NCBI RefSeq assembly: GCF_020092905.1
Contig: NZ_JAGSGB010000003.1
Coordinates: 186,001-250,000, forward strand
Reading direction: 5' to 3'
Source of the DNA: Pacificimonas aurantium
Lineage (GTDB): Bacteria > Pseudomonadota > Alphaproteobacteria > Sphingomonadales > Sphingomonadaceae
DNA: 64,000 bases
Shown piece after piece: positions 53,388 to 61,695 of this stretch; position 1 is the stretch's first letter, and every line of letters begins with the position of its first letter. Below the pieces are notes generated by a model, which ran no database searches, had not been told where the DNA came from, and saw only the letters and a list, made by a program, of their open reading frames with translations. A program made the translations under genes and the position numbers.

Positions 53388-54707
53388 ATGTTCAAATCTT
53401 TCGCCGCTCTTCTGCTTGCCGCCAGCGCGGCCCCCGCCCTTGCCCAGACGGGCGACCTGCAGGAGGTCATGCAGTCGAAATGGGACGGCGGCCTCGACGA
53501 GCTGTTCGTCCATTTCCACCAGAACCCGGAACTGAGCTTTCGCGAGTTCGAAACGGCCGAGCGCATGGCCGCCGAACTGCGCGCGGCCGGTCTCGAGGTG
53601 ACCGAAGGTATCGGCGGAACGGGCGTCGTCGGCATCCTGAGGAACGGGGAGGGGCCGACGGTGCTTCTGCGCGCCGACATGGACGGCCTGCCGGTCGAGG
53701 AAGATAGCGGCTTGCCCTACGAATCCGAAGCGACGCAGGAAGATATCGACGGCGTGGTGAAGCCGGTGATGCATGCCTGCGGCCATGACACCCATATCAC
53801 CGGGCTTGTCGCGACGGCGCAGGCGCTGGCCGAGCGTACCGACGACTGGTCGGGAACGGCGCTCTTCGTCGTGCAGCCGGCGGAAGAGCGTATCGGCGGC
53901 GCAAAGGCGATGATGGAGGACGGGCTGTACGAACGCTTTCCGAAGCCCGACTATGCCATCGCCTGGCATGTCTCCGCAGGCGTCCCGGCAGGCAAGATCC
54001 TGCTGGACCCCGGTATCAGCTCCTCGTCCTCGGACAGCGTCGACATCACGATCCACGGCGTCGGTGCGCACGGTGCCAGCCCGCACAAGGGCAAGGACCC
54101 GATCGTGATCGGCTCGACGATTGTCATGGCGCTGCAGACGCTGGTGAGCCGCGAGATCGCGCCGCTGAACCCCGGTGTGGTGACCGTCGGCAGCTTCCAT
54201 TCCGGCTTCAAGCACAACATCATCACCGACACCGCCGAATTGCAGCTGACGGTGAGGTCGGACGACAATGAGGTGCGCGATACGCTGATTGCCGGGATCG
54301 AACGGATCGCGACCAATGTCGGGCGCATGTACGGCTTGCCCGAAGATCGCCTGCCCGAGGTGAAATACGGCTTTGAATCGACGCCCGTTACCGTGAATGA
54401 CGAGGCGGCGACGCAGCGGGTGCGCAGCGCGCTGGCAGCCGCACTGGGTCCCGATGCGCTGATGGAGCAGCCGCGCGAAGGCATGGGCGCGGAGGACTTC
54501 GCCTATTTCGTGGCGCCCAATACCGACGTTCCGGGTGTCTACTTCAGTGTGGGCGGAACCCCGCCGGCGGAGCTGGAAGCCGAGAAGAATGGCGGCGACC
54601 CCGTCGCCTCGCATCATTCCCCCTTCTTCCGGGTGGACGGTGAGACCGCCGTGACCACCGGGGCCGCGGCGATGACCGCGGCTGCGATCGGCCTGCTGCA
54701 GAACTGA
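53388..54707 (+). CDS. M20 family amidohydrolase, exported
   Basis: 439 residues from ATG 53388 with signal peptide SFAALLLAASAAPALAQ and an upstream GAGGGGGA site. Metal-binding features of the M20D/HipO-AmhX group: LRADMDGLPV, MHACGHDTH (about residues 127-135), QPAEER and the late HHSPFF histidine. The dimerisation domain lies at about 220-330. It would hydrolyse N-acyl amino acids or peptides in the periplasm; a cytoplasmic location is more common for this family. Its stop overlaps the next start (TGATG). Confidence 0.93.
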   Translation: MFKSFAALLLAASAAPALAQTGDLQEVMQSKWDGGLDELFVHFHQNPELSFREFETAERMAAELRAAGLEVTEGIGGTGVVGILRNGEGPTVLLRADMDGLPVEEDSGLPYESEATQEDIDGVVKPVMHACGHDTHITGLVATAQALAERTDDWSGTALFVVQPAEERIGGAKAMMEDGLYERFPKPDYAIAWHVSAGVPAGKILLDPGISSSSSDSVDITIHGVGAHGASPHKGKDPIVIGSTIVMALQTLVSREIAPLNPGVVTVGSFHSGFKHNIITDTAELQLTVRSDDNEVRDTLIAGIERIATNVGRMYGLPEDRLPEVKYGFESTPVTVNDEAATQRVRSALAAALGPDALMEQPREGMGAEDFAYFVAPNTDVPGVYFSVGGTPPAELEAEKNGGDPVASHHSPFFRVDGETAVTTGAAAMTAAAIGLLQN

Positions 54708-55045
54708 TGGTCCTTGCACCGGGGGAGGCAAAGCGCCTGCTTCTGGAGCGACGCGAAGAGCTCCAGCAGCTCGCGGAAGCAAGCGAGGAGGCACGGGCGC
54801 CGGTGCGGCTCGACCAGCAGGCGGTCGGGCGGCTGAGCCGGATGGACGCGATGCAGCAGCAGGCGATGAGCCGGGCGGAGGACGGCCGGCGGCAGCAGGA
54901 ACTCGCGCGGATCGAAGCGGCGCTTCGGCGGCTGCAGGACGATCCGGAGGGTTATGGCCACTGCCTGTCGTGCGGCGACCTCATCGCGGATCGGCGGCTG
55001 CGGCTGGATCCGGCCATCACCCGCTGCATCGCCTGCGCGCACTGA
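54707..55045 (+). CDS. DksA/TraR-type zinc finger protein
   Basis: 112 residues: a coiled-coil-forming N-terminal helical part (LLLERREELQQL and ELARIEAALRRL) and a C-terminal C4 zinc finger, GHCLSCGDLIADRRLRLDP to RCIACAH. Shorter than DksA (about 150) and closer to TraR-like proteins, which bind RNA polymerase through the secondary channel. Translationally coupled to the amidohydrolase gene. Confidence 0.88.
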   Translation: MVLAPGEAKRLLLERREELQQLAEASEEARAPVRLDQQAVGRLSRMDAMQQQAMSRAEDGRRQQELARIEAALRRLQDDPEGYGHCLSCGDLIADRRLRLDPAITRCIACAH

Positions 55046-55194
55046 GCCTGCGCCCTGAGCCTGCGCTTGCCGCCGCGAGCGGATCGGCGACGGGCGGAGC
55101 AACCGAAAGGGGGCGGGAGTGCGCCGCACTCCCGCCCCTCTTCTCAGCTATCAGGACGGCCGGGCCGTCCGACGTCCCTCCAGAAGGCCGCCGC

Positions 55195-58083
55195 CTAGAA
55201 GTTCACCGCCAGGCCGAGCGAGTAGCTCTGTCCGCGGTCGTAGACGTTCCGGTCGATGCGGCTGTTGCCGAGCTCCTGGAACTCCTCATAGTCCTCGTCG
55301 AGAAGGTTGCGGGCCTCGAACTTCGCCTCAAAGCCGATACCGCCGATCTCGAAGCCCTGACGGATGACCAGATCGAGATTGATGCCCGGATCTTCGACGA
55401 ACGGAATGGCGACGCGTTCGCCGCCCGGCAGCGAGCCGGTGAAGCGGCTGGTCACGCGTTCCGACGCATAGGTGAGGAGAATGGTCTGCTGCGAGAGCGA
55501 ATCCTCGTCCTCGAAGCCGATCTGAAGATTGGCGATATGGTCGGACTGACCGACGAGCGGCTCGCCGTCGATGAAATAGGTCGTCGCCGGGATCGGCTGG
55601 CCCGTCTGGTTCGAGATGACCGTGTCGCTGGCATCCACGCTGACTTCGGAGTCGGTGTAGGTGTAGTTGGCGACGACAACGAAGTTGCGGCTGGACAGGA
55701 AGCCGTCCTCGATGCCCCAGTCATAGAGCGGGAAATATTTCTGCAGCTCGATCTCGCCGCCGAACAGCGTGGCTTCCGGCGCGTTGGAGAAGGTCGTGAA
55801 GAAGGTCTGGCCCTGCACGATGGCGACGGCCTCGATCGGGTCCTCGATCTTCTTGTAGAAGCCGGCAAGACTGACGCGGTCGTTGCGCGAGGGGTACCAT
55901 TCGAAGCGGCCCTCGAAGTTCAGCAGTTCGGAGTCGGTGAGGAACTGGTTGCCGATGAAGGTCCGGTTCGACTCGTTGTCGAGATACTGCTGCGGTGCCA
56001 GTTCGCGGAACTGCGGGCGGGCGATGGTCTTCGACGCGGCCAGCCGGAACTGCATGTTTTCCGCGAAGTTCCAGGTGAGCGTGCCGGCCGGGAGGAAATA
56101 ATTCTCCTCGAGCTTCGTGTTCTGAAGCTGGGCCGAGCCGCCGGTGCCCGCGCCGCCGTCCGGATCGAAGGTTTCGACCGTCTGGCTCGCATCCTCGTAG
56201 CGGACGCCGGCCGTCAGGCGAACGAAGTCGATCGGCTCCATCTCGACCTGGCCGTAGACGCCAAGAACGTCGAGGCCGGCCTCGTAGCGGGTGACTTCCT
56301 CGAAATTCTCACGAAGCGTCACGCCGTACTGCGTCACGACATAGTCGGAGACGAGGAAGTCGGGCCGAAGCTGCGCGATCGTCGACGGCAGCAGCTGGTC
56401 GGTGCGGTACTGGAAATTGTAGCGCGAGGAATCGCGTTTCGTCTCGCCGTAGGATGCGCCGGCCGAGAGGATGATTTCGCGGTCTGTCGGAAGGACGTAG
56501 GCGAAGTCGGCCGACCCCGCATAGACATCCTCGCTGAGGTCGGAGAAGGCGAGAAAGGCATTCTGGCCGTTCGAGCGAAGGTCGTTCACCCACGCTCCGT
56601 TTACCACCACCTGTTCGGTGTAGCCGAGCTCGACGAGCTCGGGAACGGTCGTGGGGTCGAAATCGGCCTGGATCGATTCGTCGAACTCGTAGCTGAACGA
56701 ACGCTCATAGGGCGCTTCGCGCTGCGTGTTCGCATAGGTACCGCGCAGGTCGATGGAGAGATCGTCGAATTCGAACTCGGCAACGAACTGGGTATCGATC
56801 AGCTGGCGTTCGAACCAGTTGGTACGGCTGCGGTTGAGCAGCGTGTCGGGATCCACGTTGATGCCGTCGGAGCCGACCGCGATGCGGGCCTCCTTCAGCG
56901 AGTCGCGAATGTAGAGGTTCGTCCAGCGGACCTTGTGCTCGCCGAATTCGTAGCCGAGGCCGAGCAGGCCGTTCACGACGATGCGGTTGTTCGTTTCGAG
57001 AAAGCGGAAATCCTCACCCTGCGAGGCGAGAAGCGCCGGATTGCCGTCCGCGTCCTGCGAAATGCCGGCAACGAACTGTTCGGTGCCGCCGCGCGTGATC
57101 CAGCTGTTGTCCCAGCCCGCGGTCGCGATGATGCCGAGACGGTCCGAACCGATGTCGATGGCGGTGCCGAAGCTGAGATCGACGGCGCCGTTCACGGGGA
57201 TGTCGTCGTTCCGCTGAATGAGCGTGGTGGACGCATTGTTGAGCGCCAGGGTGGCGGAGGTCAGCTGTTCCGGCGTTACCGTCGAGGACGTGCCGCCGAG
57301 GCCATTGTCGATGGCGTTCTGGAGCGGGAAGGGAATGTCGCGCGAGCCGTCGTCGAAGCCGAGGAAGTCGAGGTCGGACCCGAAATAGGTATAGCCGGTC
57401 TCGAACGTCGTTTCCGAATTGGCGCCGACCGACCCGCCGAAGGTCAGAAAGGTTTCTTCGGGAATAGAGGGGGTGGTCAGGTTGATGACGCCGCCGCCGA
57501 ACTCACCCGGATAGGCAACCGAGTATGACTTCTGCACCACCGACGAGGCGATGACGCTGGTCGGGAAGATGTCGAGCGGGACGACGCGGCGCAGCGGCTC
57601 CGGGCTGGGCAGCGGCGACCCGTTGAGAAGGGCGAGCGAATAGCGTTCGCCCAGGCCGCGAACATAGACGAAGCGGCCACCGACGAGGCTGAGACCCGTG
57701 ACGCGCTGCAGCGCGGAGGCGATGTCGCCCTCGCCGGTGCGGGCGATGTCCTCGGCGGAAAGAACGCTGAGGACTTCGGAGGACGCGCGAACGGGTTCGG
57801 GGATGTAGCGACCCTGGATGACGATGACGCTGCCGTCACCGCCACCGGTCGGACCGGAGACCTCGACGGGCGGGCCGACGGGCTCTTCGATATCCGCCGC
57901 GCCGGGCGTGGCTTCCTGTACATCTTCCGCCGTGGTGTCGAGCTCCTCGTCGCCCGGCTGCGCGGGGGTGGACGTGGTCGGCGGCGGGGGCGTTTGCGCT
58001 GCGGCAGCCAGGCCGAACGCGGCCGGCGCCGAAAGAGCTGTCGTCAGCATCAGGATGCTGGCAGCGGAAAGTCGTTTCGTCAT
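55195..58083 (-). CDS. TonB-dependent outer-membrane receptor, paired with a lipoprotein
   Basis: 962 residues with signal peptide (ALSAPAAFGLAAAAQT), a Pro/Asp/Glu-rich spacer (about 31-85), the plug domain (about 95-225: SEVLSVLSAEDIARTGEGDIASALQRVTG, VYVRGLGERYSLALLNGSPLPSPEP, VAYPGEFGGGVINL), and a beta barrel ending in LGLAVNF. It follows the lipoprotein gene on the same strand, with a hairpin at 58116-58144 between. A PhoB-type box lies before the lipoprotein, so uptake of a phosphorus compound under phosphate limitation is the leading idea. The ligand is not known. Confidence 0.93.
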   Translation of the reverse strand: MTKRLSAASILMLTTALSAPAAFGLAAAAQTPPPPTTSTPAQPGDEELDTTAEDVQEATPGAADIEEPVGPPVEVSGPTGGGDGSVIVIQGRYIPEPVRASSEVLSVLSAEDIARTGEGDIASALQRVTGLSLVGGRFVYVRGLGERYSLALLNGSPLPSPEPLRRVVPLDIFPTSVIASSVVQKSYSVAYPGEFGGGVINLTTPSIPEETFLTFGGSVGANSETTFETGYTYFGSDLDFLGFDDGSRDIPFPLQNAIDNGLGGTSSTVTPEQLTSATLALNNASTTLIQRNDDIPVNGAVDLSFGTAIDIGSDRLGIIATAGWDNSWITRGGTEQFVAGISQDADGNPALLASQGEDFRFLETNNRIVVNGLLGLGYEFGEHKVRWTNLYIRDSLKEARIAVGSDGINVDPDTLLNRSRTNWFERQLIDTQFVAEFEFDDLSIDLRGTYANTQREAPYERSFSYEFDESIQADFDPTTVPELVELGYTEQVVVNGAWVNDLRSNGQNAFLAFSDLSEDVYAGSADFAYVLPTDREIILSAGASYGETKRDSSRYNFQYRTDQLLPSTIAQLRPDFLVSDYVVTQYGVTLRENFEEVTRYEAGLDVLGVYGQVEMEPIDFVRLTAGVRYEDASQTVETFDPDGGAGTGGSAQLQNTKLEENYFLPAGTLTWNFAENMQFRLAASKTIARPQFRELAPQQYLDNESNRTFIGNQFLTDSELLNFEGRFEWYPSRNDRVSLAGFYKKIEDPIEAVAIVQGQTFFTTFSNAPEATLFGGEIELQKYFPLYDWGIEDGFLSSRNFVVVANYTYTDSEVSVDASDTVISNQTGQPIPATTYFIDGEPLVGQSDHIANLQIGFEDEDSLSQQTILLTYASERVTSRFTGSLPGGERVAIPFVEDPGINLDLVIRQGFEIGGIGFEAKFEARNLLDEDYEEFQELGNSRIDRNVYDRGQSYSLGLAVNF

Positions 58084-58115
58084 CGCTCGGATATCCCAGA
58101 GATAGTGAAAGAAGA

Positions 58116-58144
58116 GCGGCGGCCACCCCGAGGGAAGCCGCCGC
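58116..58144 (-). terminator. Hairpin between lipoprotein and receptor genes
   Basis: GCGGCGGC (58116-58123) and GCCGCCGC (58137-58144) pair perfectly around a 13-base loop in the 83-base space between the two genes. On the transcript it is followed by a UCUUCUUUC run. It probably attenuates transcription or protects the lipoprotein mRNA, giving unequal amounts of the two proteins. Confidence 0.5.
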
Positions 58145-58166
58145 CCTGTTTGAACCGCGAGCGGCC

Positions 58167-59738
58167 TTAGTCTTCGGTGCGCGTCTGCGGACGTGCGCTA
58201 CATGCGCCGGCGCCGCCGATGTCGCAGGTCCAGCCGGCGAACCAGGGCGTCTCGCCCTCTTCCACGGCACCCACATAGTCGACCGCCGTGAGGAAGTCGC
58301 TGAGCGTGGTGACGTCGAAGGCGGTCAGAGCCGTCTCGTTCGGGCCGTTCACAAGGCCGAAGTCGCCGGTAAGCGTGTTCTCGAAGTCGAGAACATTGTT
58401 GTCGCCGGCGAGGTAGGACACGTCGTCGATGCCGTCATCGTCGCTGGACGCGGTGTTGACGCAGTCGAAGGCGACCGATTCGAAGATCGGCGGGCCGACT
58501 TCCTGCAGATCGCCGTCGTCCGGGTTGGTGTCGGCAGGCTGGACGGTGGTGTTGCCGTCGATGTCGATGCAGGTGCTGTCGGTTTCGTCGCCGACCACGA
58601 TGCCGTTGTAGAGACCGTAGTCGCCGCCGCCGCGCAGCAGGATCGACGTGCCGTCATTGGCCTGCAGCGTGAAGTTGACCAGACGCGTGAACTGCCGCGG
58701 CAGGTTGTTCTCGTCGCCGTTGGAGTCCGCTTCCCAGACATGGTCGCCGCCGGCTTCGCGGTGCGTGATGACGACGAACTGGAAGTAGCCGCGATAACCC
58801 GAGTCGGTGTCGAAGCTGTCATCGTCGTTGCCCGTCAGCGCGATGTACTTCGCGTTGAAGGTGCCGCCGAAATTCTCGATGCCGTCGTCCGAGGAGTTGG
58901 CGACCTGGACATATTCGAAGGTCGTGCCCGAACCGACGCCGGCCATGGTGATGCCGTTCAGCTCGTTGCCCGTGGTGACTTCGAAGCCCGGGTAGCGGAC
59001 CTGCAGGTAACGGATCGTACCGGAATTGTCGCTGGGGATGTTGCCGCCGAAGAAGGCATTCGACGTGCCCTCGACGGCACCGGTGCAGTTCTCGTCACCT
59101 TCGATGGTGCCGCCGCCGGCGCAGTCGGAGAAGGGCGCGCGGCCGAGGATGACGACGCCGCCCCACTGGCCGATCGAGTCGGGGCCGACCGTACCTTCGA
59201 TGTTGGACCGCGAGGTCATGACGACCGGGCGGTCGGCGGTGCCGTTCACGAACAGCTGCGAGCCGCGGTTGACGAGCAGGAAGTCGGCGCCGGAGGAGCC
59301 GAAGAGCACGACGCCGGGGTCGATGGTGAGAGCAGCGGTCGACGAACCGGCAACCGGCGAGTCGGTCGGGCCGACGTCGGTGCCGACCTGGACGCGGCCG
59401 GACAGCGAGTAGACCACGCCCGGAACCGCCTGCAGGCGCAGACTGCTCGTGAGCGTGCCGGAGATCTGGCAGACGCGCGCATCGTCCGTCTCGGACGCCG
59501 TGCCGTAGTCGAGGATTTCACCGGTGTCGGTGAGGCCGGTCGGGCACTCGTCAGCCGCGCCGCCCGTGGGGGTGGGCGTCGGCGTCGGGGTCGGCGTGGG
59601 AGTGGGCGTCGGCGTGGGGGTCGGCGTGGGGGTCGGAACGACGATCACGCCGCCGCCGGGCGACGCCACGTCGTCGGCGCCACAGCTCGCGAGAGCGATG
59701 GCAGAGCCGAGAAGAAGGAGTGAGCGCGTGTAGGACAT
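58167..59738 (-). CDS. Surface lipoprotein with (Thr-Pro)n linker, partner of the TonB receptor
   Basis: 523 residues from ATG 59738, with AAGGTGG upstream. Lipobox IALASC (Cys19), then a (TP)n linker (about residues 36-58), then a large domain rich in Gly, Asn, Asp and Thr with beta-helix-like repeats (TIRYLQVRYPGFEV, TFEYVQVANSSDDGIENFGGTF, YIALTGNDDDSFDTDSGYRG). Asp-rich loops suggest calcium binding. In alphaproteobacteria such lipoproteins accompany TonB receptors and probably capture the ligand at the cell surface. I do not know a named family member. Confidence 0.8.
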   Translation of the reverse strand: MSYTRSLLLLGSAIALASCGADDVASPGGGVIVVPTPTPTPTPTPTPTPTPTPTPTPTGGAADECPTGLTDTGEILDYGTASETDDARVCQISGTLTSSLRLQAVPGVVYSLSGRVQVGTDVGPTDSPVAGSSTAALTIDPGVVLFGSSGADFLLVNRGSQLFVNGTADRPVVMTSRSNIEGTVGPDSIGQWGGVVILGRAPFSDCAGGGTIEGDENCTGAVEGTSNAFFGGNIPSDNSGTIRYLQVRYPGFEVTTGNELNGITMAGVGSGTTFEYVQVANSSDDGIENFGGTFNAKYIALTGNDDDSFDTDSGYRGYFQFVVITHREAGGDHVWEADSNGDENNLPRQFTRLVNFTLQANDGTSILLRGGGDYGLYNGIVVGDETDSTCIDIDGNTTVQPADTNPDDGDLQEVGPPIFESVAFDCVNTASSDDDGIDDVSYLAGDNNVLDFENTLTGDFGLVNGPNETALTAFDVTTLSDFLTAVDYVGAVEEGETPWFAGWTCDIGGAGACSARPQTRTED

Positions 59739-59828
59739 GAATGCCACCTTTTTGGTCACAGGATTAGATCTTGCGGCCGGCAAGGTACGCCCCTCACCGC
59801 CACGCAGGGGGGCGGGTAGGATGCGGTC

Positions 59829-59846
59829 GTGAGAGTTTTGTGACAG
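59829..59846 (-). promoter_or_regulatory. Putative PhoB box
   Basis: Reading the minus strand, 59846 to 59829 gives CTGTCAC-AAAA-CTCTCAC. Two 7-base repeats spaced by four A residues match the Pho box consensus, two CTGTCAT-like repeats 11 bases apart. It lies about 90 bases before the lipoprotein start and in the right orientation, so a PhoB-activated promoter is likely. Only the consensus match supports this. Confidence 0.65.
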
Positions 59847-60004
59847 CGCAGCCCGAGCCGTCGATTCCGGGTGAAACTTCATCAATCCGCAACCGAACGG
59901 AAACAAAAGTTACACGAAACTGGCCGGAGGCGGCGCGCCTGTCGGAGCGGTCGAGATAGCGGGCCGGAGAACGGGGCGGCTAGCGGTGCCGAAAATCGGG
60001 GGCG

Positions 60005-60694
60005 CTAGCGGACCCGCAATTCGATACGGCGGCCGTCCCGCTCGATCTCGATGGGAACGCTCTCGCGCTCATTCAGCAGGTAGATGAAGTCGGCGATGTC
60101 CTCGCTGCGGTCGAAGGGCTCCTGGTCCACCGTGAGAAGGATATCACCCTCTCTTACGCCCGCGCGCGCGAGAAGCGGCGGTGGGTCGGTCAGGAACCTG
60201 CGCCCGCGGCCGCCCGTCGTTCCGCGTGCCGCTTCCATCTCAAGTTCAAGGGCGGCGGCCAGCCGGTCGCGCGAGGGACTCTCTGTAGCAGCGGTCGCGG
60301 AAGCGCGGCCGTCAGGCTCGGCGGGAAGCGCGAGTCGCCGCTCGGCCTGCTCGCCCTCTGCCCTGAATGTCGCCCCGTAGCGGTCGGTCGCGGTCAGAGA
60401 CCAGCCCGGAGCAAGCCGGCCGCCCACGCGAATATAGCGCTGCCCCCCTTCCGTATCGGCGACGATCGCGCCGCCGCCGTCGGTGGAAATGCCCACAAGG
60501 AGGAGACCGTCGGGAAATGCCTGTACCGGAACCTGCGGGGCGGGTGCGTCCTGCGCCGGCATGCCAGTCGTGGCCGCCCGACGTGCTCCGTCCGATGCCT
60601 CCACGCGCGGCGGCGCCTCCTCGCAAGCGGCAAGCAACAGCGCTGCCAATAAAGCGGAGACGGGAGCGGCGGGGGATAAGCGGCTGAAGCGCAT
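60005..60694 (-). CDS. GspC-like PDZ lipoprotein
   Basis: 229 residues. Lipobox LLLAAC (Cys24). The region about 55-125 (LLLVGISTDGGGAIVADTEGGQ, YIRVGGRLAPGWSLTATD) has the shape of the GspC homology region, and residues about 165-229 form a PDZ domain (FLTDPPPLLARAGVREGDILLTVDQEPFD). This is the layout of type II secretion GspC, but with a lipoprotein anchor in place of a transmembrane helix. Transcribed divergently from gspC, with 200 bases between the starts. Confidence 0.7.
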   Translation of the reverse strand: MRFSRLSPAAPVSALLAALLLAACEEAPPRVEASDGARRAATTGMPAQDAPAPQVPVQAFPDGLLLVGISTDGGGAIVADTEGGQRYIRVGGRLAPGWSLTATDRYGATFRAEGEQAERRLALPAEPDGRASATAATESPSRDRLAAALELEMEAARGTTGGRGRRFLTDPPPLLARAGVREGDILLTVDQEPFDRSEDIADFIYLLNERESVPIEIERDGRRIELRVR

Positions 60695-60894
60695 GGCGAG
60701 AGTGCCATACTATCGCGGCATCCCCGGCGGACAGCCCGAATCGCGCCGCGCTGCAATTTGGCGGCGGCGAGCGCCGTTCCATGATCGTCGAGGGGGGCGT
60801 CGCGCGAGCGGCGATTCGGGCCGGGGCTTTAGCCTGACGCGCTTCTGTCATAATGCAGACTTAGGCGGCACGGCCTACCGACAGGCGGGGATAG

Positions 60895-61692
60895 ATGGCG
60901 AACAGGACGGGAGACAGCGGCCGGCGCTTCAGCGTGCGCACTGCATATGGTGCGGGCGAACTGCTGCTGATCGCGCTTGTCGCGTTGGCGGTTGCCAGCT
61001 GTTTCTGGGCGATCTTCCGGCCGATCGGCCCGTTCGGCGTCTGGCGCGCCGAGGTCACCGCGCCGCTGCCCGAGCCGGTGCAGTTCACGGGCCTCGACGC
61101 GGTCTTCGGCTTTCGCAGCGGCGGCGGCCCCGCGACGGTGTCCGACAGCGACCTCACTCTCTACGGCGTTCGCGAGGACCGCGCGAGCGGCCGGGGTGCG
61201 GCGATCCTGGGCAGCGAAGACGACCCGCAGCGAAGCTTTGCCGTCGGCGAGGAGGTCGCGCCCGGCCTCGTGCTGGCGCGCGTGGAGCGCGATCATGTGG
61301 TGCTGAGCCGCGGGGGGCGCGAAGAGGTCCTCTACATGGACGAGAGCGAACCCGCGCAGGTCGTGCGGGCCGCCCCACCGTCATCGACGCCGTCGCCCTT
61401 TCGCCGGCGCCCGCCGGGTCCCGAAGGCGCCGGCGCGTCGCTGTCCGACGAGATTTCCTTCGCTGCGCGCGAGACCGGAGAGGGGCTGGTCCTCTCCCCC
61501 GCCGGCAGCGGCGATCTGTTCCGGCGCAGCGGGCTGCGTCCGGGCGATGTGCTGATCTCCGCCAACGGACGACCGCTTTCCGATCCCCGGGATGCCGCAC
61601 GCACCCTGTCCGGCATACGCTCCGGCGACAGCGTCACGCTCCTCCTCGAGCGCCGCGGCGCGCGCCTCCCCCTTACCGTAAGAGTGCCCTAG
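60895..61692 (+). CDS. gspC: Type II secretion system inner-membrane protein GspC
   Basis: 265 residues: a cytoplasmic N-terminus, a transmembrane helix (about 22-41, LLLIALVALAVASCFWAIF), the HR domain (about 48-150, with FRSGGGPATVSDSDLTLYGVRED and AVGEEVAPGLVLARVERDHVVLSRGG), a Pro-rich linker, and a C-terminal PDZ domain (about 185-262, RRSGLRPGDVLISANGRPL). GspC links the outer-membrane secretin to the inner-membrane platform. gspD follows after 3 bases. Confidence 0.88.
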   Translation: MANRTGDSGRRFSVRTAYGAGELLLIALVALAVASCFWAIFRPIGPFGVWRAEVTAPLPEPVQFTGLDAVFGFRSGGGPATVSDSDLTLYGVREDRASGRGAAILGSEDDPQRSFAVGEEVAPGLVLARVERDHVVLSRGGREEVLYMDESEPAQVVRAAPPSSTPSPFRRRPPGPEGAGASLSDEISFAARETGEGLVLSPAGSGDLFRRSGLRPGDVLISANGRPLSDPRDAARTLSGIRSGDSVTLLLERRGARLPLTVRVP

Positions 61693-61695
61693 AAA

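Noticed and set aside
54970-57528. Very long open frame antisense to the TonB receptor gene
   Set aside because: High-GC DNA gives long shadow frames. The product has no domain, while the minus strand encodes a complete receptor with signal, plug and barrel.
60843-60860. Second PhoB box before gspC
   Set aside because: CTGTCAT occurs once, but the expected second repeat 11 bases later matches only three of seven positions.
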